A DNA stretch of 64,000 bases from assembly GCF_900110995.1 (NCBI RefSeq), contig NZ_FOJF01000001.1, positions 885,199-949,198 on the forward strand. The letters are read 5' to 3'. The DNA is from Chitinophaga sp. YR573 (GTDB lineage: Bacteria; Bacteroidota; Bacteroidia; Chitinophagales; Chitinophagaceae). A program made the translations under genes and the position numbers. The notes beneath the pieces were generated by a model. The model was not told the DNA's origin. It worked only from the letters and a program-made list of their open reading frames with translations, and ran no database searches. This document shows, piece by piece, positions 17,268 through 26,950 of the stretch (positions within the stretch are counted from its first letter, which is position 1; the number at the start of each line of letters is the position of its first letter).

Positions 17268-20200
17268 TCCCCTGAAAGGAGTGGATTTGTACACAGTAAA
17301 CTATTGATGGTTATGAAATTAACTGCCATTCTCACACTGGTACTCTCATTAAACCTGAGCGCCAGATCTTTTTCTCAAACAGTTACCATTACAGGTAAGA
17401 ACCTCTCCCTCTATCAGGTGTTCAATACCATCAGTAAACAAACAGGATACGAGTTTGTTTACGATGAAAAACTCCTGCAGGGTACCGGTACTATCAGCCT
17501 CGATGTAAAAAGCGCTGCCTTACAGGAAGTACTGGACAAATGTCTGAAGAACAAGCCCCTCGCCTATTCTATTGTAGACAAAATAATCGTGATCAGCCCC
17601 AGGGCTGCAAAAAAGGAAGTAGTCGCGGTACAGCCTACTGCCCCTATACAGGGGAAGGTGACAGATGCTGCCGGTCGTCCGCTGGCGAATGTAAGTGTGC
17701 AGGTAAAAGGGACTACCCGTGGTGCTTTGACAGATGATCAGGGTAATTTCACCTTACAGGCAGAAAGCACCGATATACTGGTGTTCAGCTACCTGGGATT
17801 TGAAACTAAAGAAGTACCCATAGGCAGTAATACTACTCTGTCTGTTGCACTAACCGAATCCAATAAACAACTGGGTACAGTGGTAGTAACCGCACTGGGT
17901 ATTAAACGTTCAGAGAAATCCATCACTTATGCTACCCAACAGGTGAGCGGTGTGGAACTCACCAAAGCAAAAGACCCTAACCTGATCAATACCCTGAATG
18001 GTAAAGTGGCAGGTATGACCATCTCTTCCAGTTCTTCCGGTGTGGGAGGTTCTGCTAAAGTGATTTTACGTGGTAATAAATCAGGATTAGGCAGCAACCA
18101 GGCTTTGTACGTGATAGATGGTGTGCCGATGAACAATACGCTCAGCACTCAGCCTAACAGTGCTTATGGTGGTAGTGGTGCTTACGATGGCGGAGATCCT
18201 ATCTCCAACATGAACCCGGAAGATATCGAAAGCATCTCTGTATTAAAAGGTGCTTCTGCAGCAGCATTGTATGGTAGTCAGGGTGCAAACGGTGTCATCC
18301 TCATCACTACGAAAAGTGGTAAAGCCGGTCATACGCAGATCAATTTCTCTTCCAGCCTTACCCTTAACCAGGTGGCTTACAAACCTTCTTTCCAGAACAG
18401 TTACGGACAAACGGGTACTGGTAAAACACAAAGCTGGGGAGCTAAGATTTCCGGGGCACAGGATAACCTGTCTTCTTTCTTCCAGACAGGCTCAACCCTT
18501 ACCAACTCTATCAGCCTGGCTGGTGGTACAGATAAAATGCAAACGTATTTTTCTTATGCCAACACCTCTGCCAAAGGCATTGAACCAAAGAATAAACTGG
18601 GCAGGAACAACCTTAGCTTCAAAGAAACCGGACATTTCCTGAATGATAAATTAACGGCTGAAGCGGATGTAAACTATGTGACGCAGACGATTGATAATAC
18701 ACCGCTTACCGGTCTGTACTTTAATCCCTTAACAGGATTGTACCTATTCCCGCGCGGACTGGATTTGCAGCAGTATAAAAATAATTATGAGGTGGCAGAT
18801 CCTGCCCGCAATTATCTGAAAGTACAGAACTGGCCTTTCAATGAAGACGTTCAGCAGAACCCATGGTGGATCGTAAACCGTAATCCTAACTCCTTAAACA
18901 GGAACCGCCTGCTGATGAATGCCAGCCTGAAATATGAAGTATCTCCGTGGTTAAGCATTCAGGCAAGAGGAAGTATAGACAGGATCAATGATGTGTACGA
19001 GCAGAAAATATATGCCGGTACCATCGCTACCCTCTCTCCTGCCAATGGTGTATATGTGTATAGTAACACTACTACCAATCAGCAGTATGGTGATTTATTA
19101 GCCAACTTCAATATCCCGGTAAATAAAGATATCAGGGTTACCGGTGTTTTAGGTGGTAGTATCCGCGATGTGAAAACAGGTGGCGAGAAATTCAATTCTG
19201 GTCAGGATGGACTTTACTACGCTAATATCTTTACCATCCAGAACTTCAAAAATATCAATGCTGCCAATTCAGGCACCTTACAGGAAAATCATAGCCAGTT
19301 CCAGTCGGTGTTTGGTAGTGCAAACATTTCGTATAAAGAATGGGCATTCCTCGACCTGACTGCCCGTAATGACTGGTCATCCAACCTGGCATATACGCCT
19401 ACCAAGTCATACTTCTACCCTTCTGCCGGTCTTAATGTCATCCTGAGTCAGTTAGCCCATCTGCCTTCAGCTATCAGTTTTGCCAAAGTACGTGGTTCTT
19501 ATGCACAGGTGGGTAACTCACCATTGGCTTACCAGACCTTCCCTGCACAGAATACTATTGGCGCAGGTGGTGGAATCATAGGTAATAACGTAGCGCCTTT
19601 CACAGATCTGAAACCTGAGAAAACAGTGTCTATCGAATTTGGTACAGAATGGCGTTTCTTCGAGAACCGTCTGAGTGCAGATATTACCTACTATAAAACC
19701 AATACCAAAAACCAGACATTGCAGATTGCTGCCAGCAATGCATCTTTCTATGACTCTTACTACATCAACGCAGGTAATATCCAGAACCAGGGTATTGAAG
19801 CTATCATCAAATATGATGTGCTGAAAGACGGTAAACTGAAATGGAATACCGGTATTAACTATGCGATGAATGATAATAAGATCCTGGAACTGGCACCTGG
19901 TATCAACAGCTTTACAATAAGCGGTGCATCAGGTTCTAACTATGCTTCCAAATTTTCAGTAGGTGGATCTTACGGTGATATTTATGGTACCGTATTACAA
20001 CATGATGCACAGGGCCGTGTGAAGATAGATGCCAATGGCAATCCTCTCAAACAGGGGGGAGACTTCGTATATCTCGGTAATGCCAACACGAAATGGCAAC
20101 TGGGATGGAATAACAACCTGGCCTATAAAGATTTCACCCTGTCATTACTCATAGATGGCAAATTTGGTGGTAAAGTAATGTCTGTCACCCAATCCATGAT

Positions 20201-20600
20201 GGACCAGTACGGTGTTTCCAAAGTAACCGGTGATGCCCGTAATGCAGGTGGTGTAAAAGTAAATGGTGTAGATCCTAACGGTAATGCAGTAAGCACTGTA
20301 GATGCGCAGAAATGGTATACCACTATCGGCGGACGTGAAGCTGCTTCCAGTGAATACATGTACAGCGCTACCACGGTACGTTTACGTGAGGTAGCACTGG
20401 GTTATACCATACCTGTGAAGAACACTTTTGTGAAAGCATTAAAGCTGTCCCTTGCAGGACGTAACCTGTTTTACTTCTCCAAGAAAGCGCCATTTGATCC
20501 TGAGCTGACGATGTCTACAGCGAATGGACTTTCCGGTGTTGACATCTTTATGCCACCGGCTACGCGCAGTTATGGATTGACACTGAATGCTACTTTTTAA
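17244..20600 (+). CDS. SusC-family TonB-dependent transporter with STN signalling domain, locus A
   Basis: About 1118 residues from ATG 17244 (MELRVTCKSPERSG...), a start matching the long n-region common in this group; starting at the later MKLTAILTLVLSL would also leave a working signal peptide. Order: signal peptide, STN domain (about 50-130 of the long form: 'LSLYQVFNTISKQTGYEFVYDEKLL ... LAYSIVDKIIVI'), carboxypeptidase-like domain (IQGKVTDAAGRPLANVSVQV), TonB box region, plug (VLKGASAAALYGSQGANGVI), 22-strand barrel ending in 'SYGLTLNATF'. The STN domain is what contacts FecR in such systems, matching the upstream sigma/FecR pair. It would import the locus A ligand together with SusD 18 bases downstream. 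Confidence 0.95.
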   Translation: MELRVTCKSPERSGFVHSKLLMVMKLTAILTLVLSLNLSARSFSQTVTITGKNLSLYQVFNTISKQTGYEFVYDEKLLQGTGTISLDVKSAALQEVLDKCLKNKPLAYSIVDKIIVISPRAAKKEVVAVQPTAPIQGKVTDAAGRPLANVSVQVKGTTRGALTDDQGNFTLQAESTDILVFSYLGFETKEVPIGSNTTLSVALTESNKQLGTVVVTALGIKRSEKSITYATQQVSGVELTKAKDPNLINTLNGKVAGMTISSSSSGVGGSAKVILRGNKSGLGSNQALYVIDGVPMNNTLSTQPNSAYGGSGAYDGGDPISNMNPEDIESISVLKGASAAALYGSQGANGVILITTKSGKAGHTQINFSSSLTLNQVAYKPSFQNSYGQTGTGKTQSWGAKISGAQDNLSSFFQTGSTLTNSISLAGGTDKMQTYFSYANTSAKGIEPKNKLGRNNLSFKETGHFLNDKLTAEADVNYVTQTIDNTPLTGLYFNPLTGLYLFPRGLDLQQYKNNYEVADPARNYLKVQNWPFNEDVQQNPWWIVNRNPNSLNRNRLLMNASLKYEVSPWLSIQARGSIDRINDVYEQKIYAGTIATLSPANGVYVYSNTTTNQQYGDLLANFNIPVNKDIRVTGVLGGSIRDVKTGGEKFNSGQDGLYYANIFTIQNFKNINAANSGTLQENHSQFQSVFGSANISYKEWAFLDLTARNDWSSNLAYTPTKSYFYPSAGLNVILSQLAHLPSAISFAKVRGSYAQVGNSPLAYQTFPAQNTIGAGGGIIGNNVAPFTDLKPEKTVSIEFGTEWRFFENRLSADITYYKTNTKNQTLQIAASNASFYDSYYINAGNIQNQGIEAIIKYDVLKDGKLKWNTGINYAMNDNKILELAPGINSFTISGASGSNYASKFSVGGSYGDIYGTVLQHDAQGRVKIDANGNPLKQGGDFVYLGNANTKWQLGWNNNLAYKDFTLSLLIDGKFGGKVMSVTQSMMDQYGVSKVTGDARNAGGVKVNGVDPNGNAVSTVDAQKWYTTIGGREAASSEYMYSATTVRLREVALGYTIPVKNTFVKALKLSLAGRNLFYFSKKAPFDPELTMSTANGLSGVDIFMPPATRSYGLTLNATF

Positions 20601-20618
20601 TTTGCTAAAACGAGAAAA

Positions 20619-22238
20619 ATGAAACGCTATTATATATCTCTTTGTGCATTAGGACTTGCTTTGCTGCTGGGTGCCTGTACAAAAAACTTTGAACGATACA
20701 ACACGGATAATACTGGTCTTTCCAATGGTCAGCTGGGTGCTGATTTTAACGATCTGGGGGCTTATCTTAAAACTGCGGAAATGTCTATCATCAACTTCTC
20801 CGGCGGTGGTGATCCCAACTCTTACCAGTTACAACAAAATCTGAATGCTGACTGCTTTTCAGGTTATATGATGTCTCCTACTCCTTTTAACGGTGGGTTG
20901 AATAACCTGAATTATTTCCTTGTAAACGGATGGAACGGGGAACCTTTTAAAGTAGGTTATCTCAATATTATGTCCCCTATCCGTAAGTTGCGGAACAATG
21001 GTGTAAATAAGAATTTCCCTGCGGTATGGGCAGTGGCACAGATCGTACAGGTGGCTGGGATGAGCCGCCTTACAGACATCTATGGCCCTATTCCTTACAG
21101 CCAGGCTGGTAGTTCTAAAACTAATGTAGCGTATGACAGTCAGCAGGATGTTTACAACCGTTTCTTCCTGGAACTGGATTCTGCTACTACTAATCTTCGT
21201 ACTTATCTCAGCGGGGCAGATACTCTCCCTTTCAATTTTTCCAACTTTGATCTTGTTTACAGTGGGAATTTCACTAAGTGGCTACAGTTCGCCAACTCAT
21301 TACGTTTGCGTTTAGCCATGCATATTATTAAAGCAGATCCTACTACAGCTAAAGCACAGGCAGAGAAAGCGCTTGATCCCGCTAATGGTGGTGTGATTAC
21401 TTCTAATGATGCTAATATGACGGTTAAAATGGTTGGTGCAGGTCTTACCAATCCGCTGGTATTTATAGCACAGAACTGGGCTGATACCAGAGCAGGTGCT
21501 TCTATTGTATCTTATATGACAGGGTATAATGATCCCCGTACCAGTAAATATTTTGACAAATCTACAGATGATGCTTTTCCTGCTCAATATGTAGGTATCC
21601 GTATTGGTAGTATTACCGGATCTAATTCCAAAGATGATTATGTAGGTTACTCCAGCATCAATTATAAAGATGGAAGTCCTTCTTTTTCGCTGACTACTCC
21701 TGTACAGATCATGACAGCAGCAGAAGTATATTTCTTACGTGCAGAAGTTGCGGTGCGCAACTGGTCGAATGCAGGTGGTACAGCACAAACACTGTATGAA
21801 CAGGGTATTAATACCTCAATGACCCAGTGGGGTGCTGCTGTTGGAAATTATGTAAGCGATACTGCAGGTAAACCTGCTGCTTATAAAGATCCAAAGAATA
21901 CAGCGAATAATATCAATGCACTTTCTGATATCAGGATTCAATGGGATGATGCGGCTGATACCGATCATAAAATGGAGCGTATCATTACGCAGAAATGGAT
22001 TGCTATGTTCCCCGAAGGACAGGAAGCCTGGACAGAATATCGCCGTACTGGTTATCCTAAACTGTTCCCTGTTGTAAACAATAACAGTGGTGGTACTATC
22101 AGTACAGATGTACAGATCAGACGTTTACCATTCCCGCAGAATGAGTATAATACGAATCCAACTGAAGTGAATAAAGCGATCCAGTTACTGGGTGGTGCAG
22201 ATAATGGAGGAACGAGACTGTGGTGGGATAAACAATAG
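20619..22238 (+). CDS. SusD-family outer-membrane lipoprotein, locus A
   Basis: 539 residues, lipoprotein signal MKRYYISLCALGLALLLGAC with Cys20 as the lipidation site, followed by 'TKNFERYNTDNTG', the start of SusD-like_2 proteins. The helical repeat core and the C-terminal 'RRLPFPQNEYNTNPTEVNKAI ... GTRLWWDKQ' are typical. It pairs with the SusC gene 18 bases upstream. Locus A ends here: no hydrolase follows on the same strand, so the ligand is not predictable from neighbours; the divergent GH43 gene is the only nearby candidate. Confidence 0.92.
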   Translation: MKRYYISLCALGLALLLGACTKNFERYNTDNTGLSNGQLGADFNDLGAYLKTAEMSIINFSGGGDPNSYQLQQNLNADCFSGYMMSPTPFNGGLNNLNYFLVNGWNGEPFKVGYLNIMSPIRKLRNNGVNKNFPAVWAVAQIVQVAGMSRLTDIYGPIPYSQAGSSKTNVAYDSQQDVYNRFFLELDSATTNLRTYLSGADTLPFNFSNFDLVYSGNFTKWLQFANSLRLRLAMHIIKADPTTAKAQAEKALDPANGGVITSNDANMTVKMVGAGLTNPLVFIAQNWADTRAGASIVSYMTGYNDPRTSKYFDKSTDDAFPAQYVGIRIGSITGSNSKDDYVGYSSINYKDGSPSFSLTTPVQIMTAAEVYFLRAEVAVRNWSNAGGTAQTLYEQGINTSMTQWGAAVGNYVSDTAGKPAAYKDPKNTANNINALSDIRIQWDDAADTDHKMERIITQKWIAMFPEGQEAWTEYRRTGYPKLFPVVNNNSGGTISTDVQIRRLPFPQNEYNTNPTEVNKAIQLLGGADNGGTRLWWDKQ

Positions 22239-22252
22239 TTTATATTGTAAAG

Positions 22253-22288
22253 AAAAAGCCTTCAGGGATCATCCTGAAGGCTTTTTTT
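22253..22288. terminator. Shared bidirectional terminator between loci A and B
   Basis: AAAAAGCCTTCAGG (22253-22266), loop GATCAT, CCTGAAGGC then seven T (to 22288). The stem is GC-rich with an A-tract on one side and a T-tract on the other, so it works both ways. It ends the rightward sigma-FecR-SusC-SusD transcript and the leftward GH30 end of locus B, whose stop codon overlaps it. Confidence 0.9.
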
Positions 22289-23717
22289 ATTCTACTACTA
22301 ACGTAGCTATCGAATGCGGTAAACTAACGGTAGGCGCTGCCTTACCTTTAATCCACAATTGATAAGGTATTTCTTTATCTGTAAGATTTAATACAACAAC
22401 AGCCAGCTTTCCATCTTTATTCAGAAAAGCAGTGGTCTGTAGCTGAGTTCTATTTGATGAACTGATCACACGTTTTGCACCGGGACGAATAAACTTAGAA
22501 AAATGCCCCAGGTAATAATAAGCATTCGTATAAATTAACTCCCCGGTTTTAGTATCTGCATGCACAGGTGCAAAACAGAAGTTACCTACGTGATTAGGAC
22601 CACCGGTTTCATCCAGTAAAATATTCCAGTCAGTCCATGCAACAGTACCGCTATTAAAGTCATTCACCATAGAATAACCATATCTCTCTCCTATAAACCA
22701 TTCATTGATACGTTCACGTTTAAAAGATTCTATGCAACCTTCTGTAAATAACAGGTTCATACCAGGAAAAGATTCTTTTACCTTCTGTACATTCCCGAAC
22801 TGCATATCACTGCCGGTCCAGGTTTCGTACCAGTGATAACCAATCCCCCATACATATTTAGCAGCCGCAGGATCTTCTAGAATAGTACTCGCACGCTGGT
22901 ATACCAGGTCCCTGTTATGGTCCCAGGCAATGAGTTTCTTACTGCTCATCCCCTGCTTCTGCAAAGTAGGTCCAAGATACCCTTTGATAAAATCCCGTTC
23001 TTCTTCCGCAGTATAAATACAGGACTCCCATTTCTGTTTAGCCATCGGTTCATTCTGCACAGACAAACCCCACACCGGAATACCCAGCGCTTCATACGTA
23101 CGGATAAACTTCACGAAAAAGTTAGCCCAGGTCTGGTAGTATTCAGGCAGCAGTTTACCACCCTGTAATACGTTGTTATTGTCTTTCATCCAGGAAGGAG
23201 GACTCCATGGACTCACAAACAGCGTTAACTTCCCACCGGCAGCTGCAATAGCAGCTTTGATGAAAGGGATACGGTATTGCTGATCGTGTTGTACACTGAA
23301 AGTCTTTAACAGGCTGTCATGCTCTGCCACATAACTGTAAGTATCACTGGAGAAGTCACAGCTCTGGATATTGGTCCTTGCCAGCGTATATCCAATACCT
23401 TTTACCGGGTTATAATAAGCCTGTAATAATTCCTGTTGCTTGTCCTTTGGTAATTTGGCAAAGGTCTCTGCAGAAGCATCTGTCAGCGCGCCACCAATAC
23501 CCGTTAAGGTCTGAAAACTTTTAGCAGGATCTACAAAGATGCAGACCTCAGTTTCCATGGGTTGTTTAGAGGGTTTGAAATGCAGTTTACCCGTTTCGGT
23601 GAGTCTTAATTTGGTATTCTCTGCAGTTGTAAAAACGGTGATGGTCGTATCTGCTACATTCATGCTTTTAGCAGCATAAGAAGCGAGCAACAAACCAATT
23701 AAAACAATCTTTTTCAT
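22287..23717 (-). CDS. Glycoside hydrolase family 30 enzyme, exported
   Basis: 476 residues with a signal peptide (about 1-18). GH30 (beta/alpha)8 plus side beta-domain: 'QTLTGIGGALTDASAETF', acid/base E223 in SVQNEP, nucleophile E326 in LLFTEGC, and the C-terminal beta-domain ending 'PHSIATLVVE'. Close in layout to GH30 subfamilies 1 and 3 (beta-glucosylceramidase-like and beta-1,6-glucanase). With GH16 and a second GH30 in the same operon, a role in trimming beta-1,6-linked glucan or gluco-oligosaccharides is the best inference. Starts 5 bases after the stop of the upstream GH30 gene. No Cys lipobox, so soluble periplasmic or secreted. Confidence 0.9.
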   Translation of the reverse strand: MKKIVLIGLLLASYAAKSMNVADTTITVFTTAENTKLRLTETGKLHFKPSKQPMETEVCIFVDPAKSFQTLTGIGGALTDASAETFAKLPKDKQQELLQAYYNPVKGIGYTLARTNIQSCDFSSDTYSYVAEHDSLLKTFSVQHDQQYRIPFIKAAIAAAGGKLTLFVSPWSPPSWMKDNNNVLQGGKLLPEYYQTWANFFVKFIRTYEALGIPVWGLSVQNEPMAKQKWESCIYTAEEERDFIKGYLGPTLQKQGMSSKKLIAWDHNRDLVYQRASTILEDPAAAKYVWGIGYHWYETWTGSDMQFGNVQKVKESFPGMNLLFTEGCIESFKRERINEWFIGERYGYSMVNDFNSGTVAWTDWNILLDETGGPNHVGNFCFAPVHADTKTGELIYTNAYYYLGHFSKFIRPGAKRVISSSNRTQLQTTAFLNKDGKLAVVVLNLTDKEIPYQLWIKGKAAPTVSLPHSIATLVVE

Positions 23718-23722
23718 AATAA

Positions 23723-25141
23723 TTACCAGATATATGTGCCTACGGCACCATTATTCAGTGTAGTGGTTACTATCTTACCGTTAGACTGGATATTAAACGT
23801 TTGCGGAGCAGCCGCGCTGTTTAATACGATCAGTACTCTTTTTCCGTCTGGTGTTTTGAAAGCTACGTTTTCCAGCTGACTGGTAAACTCCGATCCAATC
23901 CTTACAGAACCAGGACGAACAAATTTAGCTGCATGCGCAATGATGTAATAAGAAACATTGCGGGAAACACTACCGGTGATTGTCAATGCACCCAGACAGG
24001 TACTACAGCCACCATCTGTATGTGGTTTGTAAGATGGGTCAGCAGCAAGGTTCCATTCTAATACATTTCTGCTCCAGTTACGGGTTGCTCCTATGATCAG
24101 TGTGCTTACATGCCATTTAAGATCGCTGGCAAAGTCGCCGGGGCCACCTACCCATTGCTCTGTAAAATACACATTCTTGTCAGGAAATGCATTATGGATC
24201 TGTGTTAAGGCACTGATATCACCACCATACAAATGGAAAGCGGAGCCATCCACAAAAGGATAAGCAGCGGCATCACCCAACACAGCAGCAGGGTAATCCG
24301 GACGATCTGCATTATGATCATAAGCGATGATCTTTGTGCTGATACCTGCTGCGTTAAAGGCAGGTCCCAGGTTGTTTTTAATGAAGCTGGCCTGTTCAGC
24401 AGCCTGCATCACCATGCTGGGGTTATTACCACCATGTAAAGGCTCATTCTGCGGAGTGATGGCATCTATCGTAATACCTTCTGCCTTCATCGCCTGTATG
24501 TACTTTACAAAGTATTGTGCATAAGCTGCGTAATATTCCGGTTTCAGGCTACCACCCACAAAACTCCCCCCTGTTTTCATCCATACCGGAGCAGACCAGG
24601 GAGAGCCTAAGATTTTAATATTGGGTGCCAGAGCAATGATCTTTTTCAGTACCGGTATAAGATCTGCTTTTTCTTTATCAATACTAAACTGTTGCAGTGT
24701 AGTATCGGAAGCCACATCATCATACGTAAATGTTGTTGCACTCATATCGGAAGCTCCGATACTGATCCGCAGATAACTCACCCCAATGAATGTACTGTCT
24801 GCCAGGAAAAGCTCTTTCAGCAAAGCATCCTGCACAGCAGGTGCCAGCGCATTTATTAAAGAAGCACTGCCACCGGTGAGCGTATATCCGAAACCATCTA
24901 TAGACTGATACGTTTTCGTTTCATCTACTTTTATGGTAGGAAAGATGTTTATGGTGTCTTTAAATATCAGGCTGACTGTCTGTTTTTTTAATAATACTGA
25001 TTTGTCGGGATTGGTTAACCAGAACGCTACATCAGAAGCTTTTACCGGTGGGTCTATGGGTATAACAGGTTCATTACCGCCACCTTTAGAACTGCATGCT
25101 ACAAACAGGGTTGCTATGCAGGCGATTAATTTGTTGCTCAT
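23723..25141 (-). CDS. Glycoside hydrolase family 30 lipoprotein
   Basis: 472 residues. Lipoprotein signal MSNKLIACIATLFVAC with Cys16, followed by a Ser/Lys/Gly tail typical of surface export. Catalytic pair: E233 in ITPQNEP and E328 in VYFTEQW; 'YQSIDGFGYTLTGGSASLINAL' is the GH30 start motif. Divergent from its neighbour GH30 (different loops, no signal similarity), so it is probably not a recent duplicate. Its ATG overlaps the GH16 stop (ATGA), showing translational coupling. Likely a surface endo-beta-1,6-glucanase (GH30_3-like) acting before import; substrate is inferred from context. Confidence 0.9.
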   Translation of the reverse strand: MSNKLIACIATLFVACSSKGGGNEPVIPIDPPVKASDVAFWLTNPDKSVLLKKQTVSLIFKDTINIFPTIKVDETKTYQSIDGFGYTLTGGSASLINALAPAVQDALLKELFLADSTFIGVSYLRISIGASDMSATTFTYDDVASDTTLQQFSIDKEKADLIPVLKKIIALAPNIKILGSPWSAPVWMKTGGSFVGGSLKPEYYAAYAQYFVKYIQAMKAEGITIDAITPQNEPLHGGNNPSMVMQAAEQASFIKNNLGPAFNAAGISTKIIAYDHNADRPDYPAAVLGDAAAYPFVDGSAFHLYGGDISALTQIHNAFPDKNVYFTEQWVGGPGDFASDLKWHVSTLIIGATRNWSRNVLEWNLAADPSYKPHTDGGCSTCLGALTITGSVSRNVSYYIIAHAAKFVRPGSVRIGSEFTSQLENVAFKTPDGKRVLIVLNSAAAPQTFNIQSNGKIVTTTLNNGAVGTYIW

Positions 25142-25980
25142 TTGTTAATCATTTTATAGACTCTTACATAATCTATCTGCATAGCGGTAGGGAAAATCGT
25201 ATCATCCACACCGTTAGCACCACCCCAGTCTCCTCCTACAGCTACATTCAGCAACAGATGAAATCTTTTATCAAAAGGCCATACTGTATATCCTTTGCCT
25301 TCATTGGCAAACTGGAAAATCAACTGATCGTCTATATATCCGCGCAGGGCATAAGGCGTCCAGTCCATCCGGTATAAATGGAATGCAGTTGTGGCGTTTA
25401 CTATCTTCTTTGTACTTGTTTTCTGCGTATTGATTTTGAAGTAATATGCTTCAGTGTGAGAGCTGATATGGATTACATCCTGATCATATCCTACATGCTC
25501 CATGATATCCACCTCACCAGACTTTGGCCAGTCTCCATATGCCCAGTCTGTAGGCAGCATCCAGATAGCCGGCCAGGTACCTCTGCCTGCAGGTAATTTT
25601 GCCTTTACCTCTATACGGCCATAGAGGAAATCTCCTTTGTTCGTTGTTACTAATCTTGCTGAAGTATAATTTTTTCCTTCTTTCGCCTCTTTTTTAGCAG
25701 TAATGGTTAATAAGCCATTCGCTACTCCTGCATTATCTATGCTATTGGTATAATATTCCAGCTCATTATTTCCCCAGCCACTACCACCTATATCATAGCC
25801 CCATTTTGTACTGTCGGGTAAACCTGTATAGTCAAATTCATCGGTCCATACAGGTGTTGATTCAAAGGTCCAGCCCTTATCTACAGGCCCCTGTGGCGCT
25901 ACTGTATCAGTACCGGCAGCTCCTTTGCCTGAACAGGATACCATTATGCTCAATCCCAGCAACAGAAATAATACTCTCAT
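25138..25980 (-). CDS. Glycoside hydrolase family 16 lipoprotein (laminarinase/beta-glucanase type)
   Basis: 280 residues from ATG 25978-25980 (MRVLFLLLGLSIMVSC, Cys16 as lipidation site); an earlier in-frame ATG at 26040 would spoil the signal peptide. The GH16 catalytic motif is intact: E156-x-D158-x-x-E161 in SGEVDIMEHVG. 'AIWMLPTDWAYGDWPKSGEVDIME' is the beta-1,3-glucanase style rather than agarase or carrageenase. It would cut beta-1,3- or mixed-linkage glucan at the surface for SusC/SusD capture. Downstream of the glycan-binding lipoprotein gene and overlapping the next GH30 gene by 4 bases. Confidence 0.92.
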   Translation of the reverse strand: MRVLFLLLGLSIMVSCSGKGAAGTDTVAPQGPVDKGWTFESTPVWTDEFDYTGLPDSTKWGYDIGGSGWGNNELEYYTNSIDNAGVANGLLTITAKKEAKEGKNYTSARLVTTNKGDFLYGRIEVKAKLPAGRGTWPAIWMLPTDWAYGDWPKSGEVDIMEHVGYDQDVIHISSHTEAYYFKINTQKTSTKKIVNATTAFHLYRMDWTPYALRGYIDDQLIFQFANEGKGYTVWPFDKRFHLLLNVAVGGDWGGANGVDDTIFPTAMQIDYVRVYKMINK

Positions 25981-26083
25981 CTTAAATCTTTTATAAGCAG
26001 ACTCAAAAAACTCCGCAGAAGCTATGTGTTCTACAAACACGTAACTCCTACGGAGCCTCTAAAGTTTGCATAGGTTATAAAAA

Positions 26084-26950
26084 CTATTGTTCTTCCATGA
26101 ACTTCACATTATCCAGGGTAATACCTGTTCCCAGGTTACCACCGGCACTACCCGCTTTGATCACCATGTAAACCGTGGTATCGCTGCCAGCGAATACCAT
26201 CGTACCGCCTTTCCCTTTACCATCACCATCACAACCTATCTCTGCCAGGTTACCATCAAATGGCACCAACCCGCAACCAGACCAGGTATTCAAAGCAATG
26301 TATTTGGTTACACCGGTACCGGAGTAATCAGATCCCTGTGCAGGTGCCTTTGTACCGAAATATACTTCAAACCAGGTATTGGTAGCACCAGTACCTTTTA
26401 CATCACCGGAAAAAGTGTATTCCCTTCCCGGGATTACCTTTAATTTCTGGTAGATAGCACCGTTAGAATCACCTGTATTACCAAACTGCATCACACCATT
26501 TGTAACCTGGATAGATGTTTGCGTACCGCCTGTATTTAACAATGTCCAGTATTGTTCGCTACCCGCTTCCATATCACCACCTTTCAGGATATCAGCCACA
26601 GGAGCATCTGCGGTAACGGTTACATTCTGAGAAGTAGTGGCATAACCACCATCTGTAAATACGGTAAACTGAATAGGATATTCACCTTGTTTTGCGAAAC
26701 TCAGTGTATCCGTTTCACGTACGGCTACTCTTGTATCACGATAGTTCCAGCGCCATAAAAATCCGCCGTTAGTTGTGCTTTTTACAATCATCTTATAAGG
26801 CTTACCTTCCATCGGCGTCACAGTAAAAGAAGCCGTAGGTAAAGGGCCCAGTTGTTTGGATGAAGACTCCGGTGAACAAGATGATATGATTACAGCTATT
26901 GCAATGAAGCAAATATTTTTCATTCTGAATGCGTTAATTGTTAAAGACAT
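26084..26950 (-). CDS. Surface glycan-binding lipoprotein (PKD plus CBM-like domain), locus B
   Basis: 288 residues if started at 26950, where the ATG shares its A with the SusD stop codon (TAATG), suggesting coupling. A second ATG at 26923 gives the neat lipoprotein signal MKNICFIAIAVIISSC. After the Cys comes a PKD-like beta-sandwich (about 35-115: 'PTASFTVTPMEGKPYKMIVKST ... GEYPIQFTVFTDGG') and a carbohydrate-binding jelly-roll of CBM4/9/22 style (about 120-286: 'GGDMEAGSEQYWTLL ... ITLDNVKFME'). No catalytic residues seen. Its place between SusD and the hydrolases is that of SusE/SusF-type or SGBP-B binding proteins. Function as a beta-glucan binder is inferred. Confidence 0.8.
   Translation of the reverse strand: MSLTINAFRMKNICFIAIAVIISSCSPESSSKQLGPLPTASFTVTPMEGKPYKMIVKSTTNGGFLWRWNYRDTRVAVRETDTLSFAKQGEYPIQFTVFTDGGYATTSQNVTVTADAPVADILKGGDMEAGSEQYWTLLNTGGTQTSIQVTNGVMQFGNTGDSNGAIYQKLKVIPGREYTFSGDVKGTGATNTWFEVYFGTKAPAQGSDYSGTGVTKYIALNTWSGCGLVPFDGNLAEIGCDGDGKGKGGTMVFAGSDTTVYMVIKAGSAGGNLGTGITLDNVKFMEEQ

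Noticed and set aside
23723..25141. Second GH30 gene considered a recent tandem duplicate of the first
   Set aside because: The two proteins share only family motifs and have different export signals and loop lengths.
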